Shown here: positions 1 to 4,270 of the stretch, one piece after another
Layout: each line of letters begins with the position of its first letter
Numbering within the stretch: position 1 is the stretch's first letter
NCBI GenBank assembly: GCA_016875695.1
Contig: VGPB01000118.1
Location: forward strand, 1 to 5,916
Reading direction: 5' to 3'
Origin: Chloroflexota bacterium
Lineage (GTDB): Bacteria; Chloroflexota; Dehalococcoidia; UBA2979
DNA: 5,916 bases
The notes under the pieces: generated by a model
What the model saw: the letters and a program-made list of their open reading frames with translations, nothing else
The model's database searches: none
Told to the model about the DNA's origin: nothing
Made by a program: the position numbers and the translations under genes

Positions 1-76
1 ACTGTCCAGATGCCCACATCCGCCACAGCACCTGGCGCAGTTCGTCGGACATCCCGGGTCGGCCCGGCCTGGCCAT
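1..76 (-). CDS. IS30-family transposase, N-terminal fragment (runs off left edge)
   Basis: The frame starts with ATG at 76 and encodes 25 complete codons (MARPGRPGMSDELRQVLWRM, then WASGQ) before the edge. A strong Shine-Dalgarno (GGGAGG, plus-strand positions 83-88) sits 6 nt upstream. The short basic start followed by a helix with a W..W pattern and ..SGQ resembles the N-terminal helix-turn-helix region of IS30-type DDE transposases as I remember them. That region binds the terminal repeats. The catalytic domain would lie to the left and cannot be seen. Because only 25 residues are visible, the family call leans on the adjacent inverted repeat; an HTH regulator is the alternative. Confidence 0.65.
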   Translation of the reverse strand, partial: MARPGRPGMSDELRQVLWRMWASGQ

Positions 77-102
77 GCAACACCTCCCTGCATCCGGATG
101 GG

Positions 103-126
103 GTTGCACTGACCAGTTGAATTCAC
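103..126. repeat. IS30-like terminal inverted repeat (one copy)
   Basis: On the minus strand this segment reads ATTCAACTGGTCAGTGCAAC, followed by CCC, ending about 26 bp upstream of the transposase ATG. It resembles the remembered IS30 end core (ATTCAATTGGTCAACGCAAC), with a few differences. In this family the transposase binds such ends. The partner repeat is outside the window, so the match rests on one copy. Confidence 0.6.
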
Positions 127-130
127 CCCG

Positions 131-446
131 CCCTTCGTCGCACAAGCGGTTGGGCTGACTGCTGAGGTCGCCCCGATGGAGGGCGGAGTTACGTACACGC
201 TGTTACGTGCAGACGGCCAGGACGTCGCCGGCGTGATGGACTTTCCGCCCGAGATGGGCAACGTCCCGCCGTACTGGGGAATCTACAGCGAAGTGGCCAA
301 CACCGACGCGTGCGTCGCGCGCGCAGCAGCAGCTTGGCGCGCAGGTGCTGCTGCCACCGACCGACATCATGCCCGGGCGCTTCGCAACACTGCAGGATCC
401 GCAGGGCGCGGTGTTCAACGTCATGACGTCGAATCCCATGCCATAG
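131..446 (+). pseudogene. VOC-family (glyoxalase/bleomycin-resistance fold) protein remnant, 5' truncated and frameshifted
   Basis: Two frames together encode the second half of a VOC domain. Frame 2 (open from 113) gives VTYTLLRADGQDVAGV, then PPEMGNVPPYWGIYSEV and NTDACVAR, up to about 322. The frame starting at 324 continues with QQQLGAQVLLPPTDI, MPGRFATLQDPQGAVFNVM and a TAG at 444-446. In intact relatives these pieces are continuous (..VARAxxLGGxVxxPPTDIPGxGRFAxLxDPQGAxFxV). A +1 shift therefore separates them, within GCGCGCGCAGCAGCAG. Roughly the first 35 residues of the domain (first strand and helix) are missing, replaced by the IS end at about 129, so the ATG at 176 is not a true start. 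The ancestral protein was probably a small metal- or ligand-binding VOC protein of unknown substrate. The truncation makes function unlikely even if the frameshift is a sequencing error. Confidence 0.75.
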
Positions 447-462
447 CGCGGACGAGACGAGC

Positions 463-498
463 CGCAGGGGCGCGACCGCGGGTGGTCGCGCCCCTGCG
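463..498. terminator. Perfect 15-bp hairpin between convergent genes, possible bidirectional terminator
   Basis: Arms 463-477 and 484-498 are perfectly complementary (15 bp, nearly all G/C) around a 6-nt loop (GCGGGT). The hairpin lies 28 nt past the secF stop on the minus strand and 17 nt past the VOC-remnant stop on the plus strand. That is where a shared terminator between convergent genes would be expected. Neither side has a T-tract, so it is not a canonical intrinsic terminator. It may end transcription in a GC-rich host, or protect the 3' end of the sec transcript. Confidence 0.6.
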
Positions 499-500
499 CC

Positions 501-519
501 ACGCACGGGCCTCGTGCGT
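501..519. repeat. Small 7-bp hairpin just after the secF stop
   Basis: ACGCACG (501-507) and CGTGCGT (513-519) pair perfectly around a 5-nt loop. On the secF transcript this stem begins about 6 nt after the stop codon and is followed by the larger hairpin, making a tandem stem-loop 3' end. It could be a chance palindrome in GC-rich DNA. Confidence 0.35.
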
Positions 520-525
520 TGCGCG

Positions 526-1896
526 CTAGGCCTCGACGGCGGGGGCGGCGCGGCGGCCGCGCAGCCGGTCGAACGCACGGCCAAAGTCGCCCGCCTCCCA
601 CGACACGAGCAGCTGCGCCGCGATACCGATGCTCGAGTACGTGCCGGAGACGATGCCGACGAGCAGCACGAGGAGGAACGACTGGATCGTCACGCCACCG
701 AGCAGCAGCAGCGCGAGCACGGTGAGCAGCAACGTGATCGAGGTGTTGAGCGAGCGGCCGATGGTCTGCACGAGCGCGGCGTTGACGTTGTCTGCGAGCG
801 GCGCCGTGGGCGCGAGCCGTACGTTGTCGCGGATGCGATCGAACACCACGATCGTGTCGTGCACGGAGAAGCCGATGACCGTGAGCAGACCGGTCACAAA
901 CATCAGGTTGACCTCGACGCCGAACAACTTGCCGAACAGCGAGAACGCGCCGAGCACGATGATCACGTCGTGCAGCGTCGCGGCGATCGCGCACATGCCG
1001 TAGCGAATCGGCTGCGGCACCGACGAGAACGCGAACGTGATGTAGGCGAGGATGGCGATCGAGGCGATCACCACGGCGACGGAGGCGTTGCGCACCGCGA
1101 CCGTGGACACGACGGGCGAGACTGTGGCGAACTCCTTCACCTCGAACGGCCCGAAACGCGCTTCGAGCGCCGCCTCGATCGCGCCGCGCTCGCCGGGTGC
1201 AGGCGGGCGCGGGGTGGCGGTGACCGCCGGTGTCGCGCTCACCTCGGGCGTCGCGGTCGCGGCACCGCCAGCCGCCGGCGTCGTCACGGCGGTGGCGGTG
1301 GGCGCCGGCGCAGCGGTCGCGATCGCGACGGCAGCGGGCAGCGCGCCCGCGAGCCCGTGCGTGTCGGAGGCGGCGATATAGCCCGTATTGCCGCGCGCCT
1401 GCACACGATACACGGCGCCGCGCGCGCACTGCGTGTGTTGCTCCAGCACGCGCGCCTCGGTGTCGGCGGGCAGCGTCGCCGCCTCGATGCCGAACTGGCA
1501 GGGGTCGCCCTGGCGCACGGCGCGCAGCATTACGTCGCCGATCGCGCCCTCGGCGCCCAGCCGCACCGTCGCGCCGCCCTGGCTGCCGGCCGCGCCGGGC
1601 TCCACCTCGGAGAACGAGCCCTCGGGCACCTGCAGGCTGCGCGTGCGCACCAGGAACTCGCTCGCGCCAGTGGACTGGACGCGCGCCTCCTCGTGGCCGA
1701 GGCGCGCGAACTCCTCGCGCAGCTCGGGCTGCGCCACCGGCCGCGCGAACTGCACCAGCATCGTCGTGCCGGACGTGAACTCGATGCCCGGGCGCAGCGT
1801 CGGCGGGATCGCGAGCAGCACCAACGCAACGAGCGCCGAGGCCCCGCTCGCGAGGAACAGCCACTTGCGGCTGGAGACGAGATCGAGCGATCTCAT
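526..1896 (-). CDS. secF: Protein translocase subunit SecF
   Basis: SecF is an inner-membrane RND-type partner of SecD. Together they use the proton gradient to pull exported proteins through SecYEG. The 456-residue product has a first membrane segment at about 12-31, then the SecD/SecF signature region PGIEFTSGTTM (36-46; usually FTGG, here FTSG). An extracytoplasmic domain runs to about 268, followed by a block of five membrane helices (about 269-432). That block contains the conserved HDTIVVFDRIRDN (346-358) and RSLNTSIT (381-388). The first periplasmic domain is long: it carries two cysteines (133, 157) and an Ala/Thr/Pro-rich linker at about 188-236. This makes the protein larger than the roughly 300-320 residues usual for SecF. 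The ATG at 1896 overlaps the secD stop as ATGA, which fixes the start by translational coupling; no strong Shine-Dalgarno is visible. It is the last gene of the operon, followed by hairpins. Confidence 0.95.
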   Translation of the reverse strand: MRSLDLVSSRKWLFLASGASALVALVLLAIPPTLRPGIEFTSGTTMLVQFARPVAQPELREEFARLGHEEARVQSTGASEFLVRTRSLQVPEGSFSEVEPGAAGSQGGATVRLGAEGAIGDVMLRAVRQGDPCQFGIEAATLPADTEARVLEQHTQCARGAVYRVQARGNTGYIAASDTHGLAGALPAAVAIATAAPAPTATAVTTPAAGGAATATPEVSATPAVTATPRPPAPGERGAIEAALEARFGPFEVKEFATVSPVVSTVAVRNASVAVVIASIAILAYITFAFSSVPQPIRYGMCAIAATLHDVIIVLGAFSLFGKLFGVEVNLMFVTGLLTVIGFSVHDTIVVFDRIRDNVRLAPTAPLADNVNAALVQTIGRSLNTSITLLLTVLALLLLGGVTIQSFLLVLLVGIVSGTYSSIGIAAQLLVSWEAGDFGRAFDRLRGRRAAPAVEA

Positions 1897-3338
1897 CCGT
1901 CGCCGCCCACGGGCGCATGCTCCGGCACCGGCCGCAAGTCCGCGCCGAGCCAGTCCGGCCGCCGCGCGACCGCCGTGCCGATGAGCAGCCGCATGAACGA
2001 GCGCGTCACGATAATCGCCGAGAAGAACGACAGCGTGACGCCCACGGCAAGCGTCAGCGCGAAGCCCTGCACGAGCGGCGCCTCGAACGTGCCGAGTCCC
2101 GGCAGCGTGATCCCGCCGCCGAGCGCGTAGAGGATGCCCGTAGTGATCAGCGTGCTCGCGTTCGAGTCGCGAATCGACGGGAACGCGCGGCGGAACGCGC
2201 TCTCCAGCGCCGTCGAGTAGCTGCCGCCGTCGCGCAGCTCCTCCTTCAGCCGCTCGAATACGAGCACGTTCGCGTCGACGGCCATGCCGATCGACAGCAC
2301 GAAGCCCGCGATGCCGGCGAGGCTGAGCGTGACGGGGATGAGCTTGAAGACGGCCAGCGAGATCAGCGTGTACACGATCAGCGCGCCCGACGCGACCGCG
2401 CCTGGCACGCGGTAGTACAGCACCATGAACAGGACCACGATCAGCAGCCCCACCTCGCCGGCCAGCACGGAGCGGCGCACGGCGTCCTCGCCCAGCGTGG
2501 CGTCCACGTTCTGCTCCTGCAGCACGGTGAGCTGGACCGGCAGCGCGCCGGCGTTGAGCTGCACGACGAGCTCGGCGGCGCCGGTGCGGCCCTCGGCCGA
2601 CTCGCGCGGCATGCCGGTGATCGAGCCGCGGTCGTTGATCGTGCTCTGCACCACGGGCGCGGCGAGCTGCTCGTTGTCCAGGAAGATGCCGAGCTGCTGG
2701 TTCAGCAGCCGCCGCGTGATCTGCTCGGACAACGTCGCGCCGTCGTCGGTCCAGTTGAACTGCACGACCGGCGCGCCCAGCTGATTCATGTCGACGAAGG
2801 CGTTCGGCCGCAAGAAGCGCGAGGTGAGCGCGACCTGCTCGCCGCGCAGCTCGCCCACGGCCTGCACCCACTGGCCCTGGGTGTCACACGGCACGTTGCC
2901 CGGGTTGTTGCCCGTGACGCGCTCGCAGAACTGCAGGAGCGCCGTGCGGCCCAGCAGCTCGCGCGCCTCGGCTGGGGTGAGCCCGGGCAGCTGCACGGAG
3001 ATGTTTGACTCCCCCTGGCGCGTGACCTCGGCCTCCGCGACGCCCGCGCCGTCAACACGCTTGCGCAGCACGCGGATCGTGCCCTCGATCGCGTCGTCGA
3101 TGCTGGCCTCGGCGCCCTCCGGCAGCGTGCCGCGCAGCAGCAGGCGCGTGCCGCCCTGCAGGTCGAGCCCGAGTCGCATCTCGCCCCGCTCGAAGTCGCC
3201 GATCTGCACGCCACGGCCGTTCGGCCAAGGGATGCCGACCGGCAGGAAGTCGGCGGGCTGGCTCGGCCATACCGTGTACAGCGCCGCGGCGGCGACGACC
3301 ATGATCAGCGCGACGGGCAGCAGGCGCCGGCGCTGCAC
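1893..3338 (-). CDS. secD: Protein translocase subunit SecD
   Basis: SecD is the partner of SecF in the proton-driven accessory complex of the Sec translocon. With the GTG at 3338 the product is 481 residues. It has an N-terminal membrane helix (about 6-24), then the conserved LGLDLQGGT (56-64) that opens the periplasmic P1 region. An extracytoplasmic domain extends to about 290, and a block of five membrane helices follows (about 291-455). That block contains GMAVDANVLVFERLKEEL (351-368), whose Asp355 corresponds to the conserved proton-relay aspartate of SecD, and DSNASTLITT (391-400). It is shorter than the 615-residue E. coli protein but in the range for the compact SecD of many other phyla. 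The GTG lies one base after the yajC stop. An in-frame ATG at 3389 would add 17 Arg/Pro-rich residues and overlap yajC by 50 bp. I prefer the GTG because the membrane helix then starts near the N-terminus, but neither start has a good Shine-Dalgarno. Confidence 0.93.
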   Translation of the reverse strand: MQRRRLLPVALIMVVAAAALYTVWPSQPADFLPVGIPWPNGRGVQIGDFERGEMRLGLDLQGGTRLLLRGTLPEGAEASIDDAIEGTIRVLRKRVDGAGVAEAEVTRQGESNISVQLPGLTPAEARELLGRTALLQFCERVTGNNPGNVPCDTQGQWVQAVGELRGEQVALTSRFLRPNAFVDMNQLGAPVVQFNWTDDGATLSEQITRRLLNQQLGIFLDNEQLAAPVVQSTINDRGSITGMPRESAEGRTGAAELVVQLNAGALPVQLTVLQEQNVDATLGEDAVRRSVLAGEVGLLIVVLFMVLYYRVPGAVASGALIVYTLISLAVFKLIPVTLSLAGIAGFVLSIGMAVDANVLVFERLKEELRDGGSYSTALESAFRRAFPSIRDSNASTLITTGILYALGGGITLPGLGTFEAPLVQGFALTLAVGVTLSFFSAIIVTRSFMRLLIGTAVARRPDWLGADLRPVPEHAPVGGDG

Positions 3339-3339
3339 C

Positions 3340-3642
3340 CTACGAGACCCGCGCCTGCCGGGCACTCTCGCCGGCCGGGGTGCTGACATAGGCGACCGCG
3401 TCCGCGGTCGCGCGCAGCTGCACGCCGGGCGCGGCCTCGAGGATCAGCTCGAGCGGGCCGTGCTCCTGCGTGCGGATCTCGCGCACGACAGCGTAGAAGC
3501 CGCCGGTCGTCACCACCTCGTCGCCCACGCTCAGCGCAGATACGTCGCGCTTGCGGCGCCGCTGCTGCGCGATCACCGGGCGCAGCAAGATGAAGTAGAA
3601 GGCGGCGATCACGGGCACGACGAACAGCAGGAACTCGCTCAT
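3340..3642 (-). CDS. yajC: Preprotein translocase accessory subunit YajC
   Basis: YajC is a small single-pass membrane protein that associates with SecD-SecF and the translocon. The 100-residue product has one N-terminal membrane helix (about 4-20) ending in ILLRP. A basic stretch QQRRRKR (26-32) follows, marking the cytoplasmic side. The conserved soluble domain then contains SVGDEVVTTGGFYAVV (38-53) and GVQLRATADAVAYV (73-86). The length and this layout are typical of the family. The ATG at 3642 overlaps the def stop (ATGA), which fixes the start. The tail after residue 86 (polar, Arg/Ser-rich) is variable and overlaps the alternative longer secD start. Placement directly before secD-secF is the classic arrangement. 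Confidence 0.95.
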   Translation of the reverse strand: MSEFLLFVVPVIAAFYFILLRPVIAQQRRRKRDVSALSVGDEVVTTGGFYAVVREIRTQEHGPLELILEAAPGVQLRATADAVAYVSTPAGESARQARVS

Positions 3643-4205
3643 CGCGCGACGCCGTCCGCCGCGGCCGACTGCGTCTCCTGCTGCGCGAGCGCGGCCGGCT
3701 CCTGCACCGGCTGGGCGGTCGCCCAGTCGGTGCCGTCGAGCTTCACCAGGTCGTCGCGCGAGTCCAGGCGATCGACGTAGAGCACGCCGTTGACGTGGTC
3801 CACCTCGTGCTGCAGCGCCTGCGCCAACAGGTTGCCCTCGGCGCGGATGCGGCGTTCCTTCCCCTGCTCGTCCAGTCCGCGCACCACCACCCGGTCGGCG
3901 CGCGTGAGGCTGCCGCGATACCCCGGCACCGAGAGGCAGCCTTCGTGCTCCATGCGTCGCGTGCCGGACTGGCGCACGATGACCGGGTTGACCAGCGCGA
4001 ACGGCTCCTCGTCCGGGATGCCGAGCACGACCACGCGCAACGGCACCCCAATCTGCGGCGCGGCGAGCCCGACACCCTGCGCGGCGTGCATCGACTCGAT
4101 CATGTCGCCGATCAGCCGACGGATCGCGTCGTCAACCTGTCGCACGCGCTTCGCGGGCTGGCGCAGCACGGGATCGCCGAGGTAACGGATTGGACGGACG
4201 GTCAC
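3639..4205 (-). CDS. def: Peptide deformylase
   Basis: This metalloenzyme removes the N-formyl group from the initiator methionine of nascent proteins at the ribosome exit. The 188-residue product has all three hallmark motifs: GVGLAAPQIG (44-53), EGCLSVPG (88-95) and QHEVDH (132-137). The metal ligands are Cys90, His133 and His137, and Glu134 is the catalytic residue. The enzyme core ends near residue 150. The last 40 or so residues are an acidic/Ala/Gln-rich tail that looks disordered. The start is the GTG at 4205, because GGAG (4212-4215) lies 6 nt upstream and the protein then begins directly with the family N-terminus (TVRPIRYLGDPVLR). The frame stays open further upstream, but no extra residues look conserved. 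The stop overlaps the yajC ATG, coupling def to the sec genes. The usual partner fmt is not next to it. Confidence 0.96.
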   Translation of the reverse strand: MTVRPIRYLGDPVLRQPAKRVRQVDDAIRRLIGDMIESMHAAQGVGLAAPQIGVPLRVVVLGIPDEEPFALVNPVIVRQSGTRRMEHEGCLSVPGYRGSLTRADRVVVRGLDEQGKERRIRAEGNLLAQALQHEVDHVNGVLYVDRLDSRDDLVKLDGTDWATAQPVQEPAALAQQETQSAAADGVAR

Positions 4206-4211
4206 GCGCGG

Positions 4212-4215
4212 CTCC
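4212..4215 (-). promoter_or_regulatory. Shine-Dalgarno of def
   Basis: GGAG on the minus strand, 6 nt before the GTG at 4205. It decides the start of def among several in-frame GTG codons. Its first G is also the last base of an inverted-repeat arm (4215-4221), so folding of the leader could partly mask it. Confidence 0.6.
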
Positions 4216-4248
4216 GGTGGCGGGTGCACCGGTGATTGTAGGCCACCG
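4215..4248 (-). repeat. Inverted repeats in the priA-def gap (possible leader structure)
   Basis: The arms 4215-4221 and 4242-4248 (CGGTGGC/GCCACCG) can pair as 7 bp across 20 nt. The palindrome CACCGGTG (4227-4234) lies inside, and CCGGTG/CACCGG copies allow alternative pairings. The structure ends at the def Shine-Dalgarno. If transcription starts at the putative -10 box inside it, only the inner and downstream part would be in the mRNA. In such GC-rich DNA it could be coincidental. Confidence 0.35.
4235..4240 (-). promoter_or_regulatory. Possible -10 box of a def promoter
   Basis: TACAAT on the minus strand, five of six matches to the sigma-70 type -10 consensus, stands out in a strongly G/C-rich gap. 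A transcript would start about 7 nt downstream and leave a 5' leader of roughly 20-25 nt before the def GTG. The hexamer 17 bp upstream (GCGACG) is a poor -35 element. The site is therefore tentative; def may simply be read through from priA. Confidence 0.35.
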
Positions 4249-4252
4249 CTCG

Positions 4253-4270
4253 CGCAGCGTCGCGGCTGCG
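4253..4270 (-). repeat. 6-bp stem-loop directly after the priA stop
   Basis: CGCAGC (4253-4258) pairs with GCTGCG (4265-4270) around a 6-nt loop, starting at the base next to the priA TAG. There is no T-tract and the stem is short, so at most it is a weak pause or processing site between priA and def. Confidence 0.3.

Larger units (their letters stand above)
1..129 (-). mobile_element. IS30-family insertion sequence, one end only (partial)
   Basis: The left edge carries the upstream end of an insertion sequence whose transposase reads leftward out of the window. Two things support this: an N-terminal transposase reading frame starting at 76, and an end-like sequence at 103-126. Read on the minus strand, that sequence contains ATTCAACTGGTCAGTGCAAC, which resembles the ATTCAATTGGTCA..GCAAC core I remember from IS30 termini. 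The outer boundary near 129 is an estimate, because the matching opposite end and target duplication lie outside the window. The element abuts a VOC gene that lacks its beginning, so it probably inserted into or deleted into that gene. Confidence 0.72.

Noticed and set aside
176..529. Plus-strand open frame of 117 codons taken as an intact gene
   Set aside because: Only the first 49 codons or so match a VOC domain. The rest is out of frame and Arg/Ala-rich, and runs through the terminator hairpin.
1189..1335. Low-complexity DNA considered as a tandem repeat or CRISPR-like array
   Set aside because: No regular unit or spacer is present. It is the coding sequence of the Ala/Thr/Pro-rich SecF linker.
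203..1918. Minus-strand open frame of 571 codons overlapping secF in another frame
   Set aside because: The composition is Arg/Ala-rich shadow coding of secF. It crosses the terminator hairpin and the VOC remnant and has no domain of its own.
514..2130. Long plus-strand open frame opposite secF/secD, 538 codons
   Set aside because: It is antisense to clearly conserved secF and secD, and its translation is Arg/His/Asp-rich low complexity without a recognisable domain. GC-rich genes produce such stop-free shadow frames.
1917..3008. Plus-strand open frame of 363 codons opposite secD
   Set aside because: It is antisense to secD, with a translation dominated by Arg, Gln, His and Glu. It has no family resemblance.
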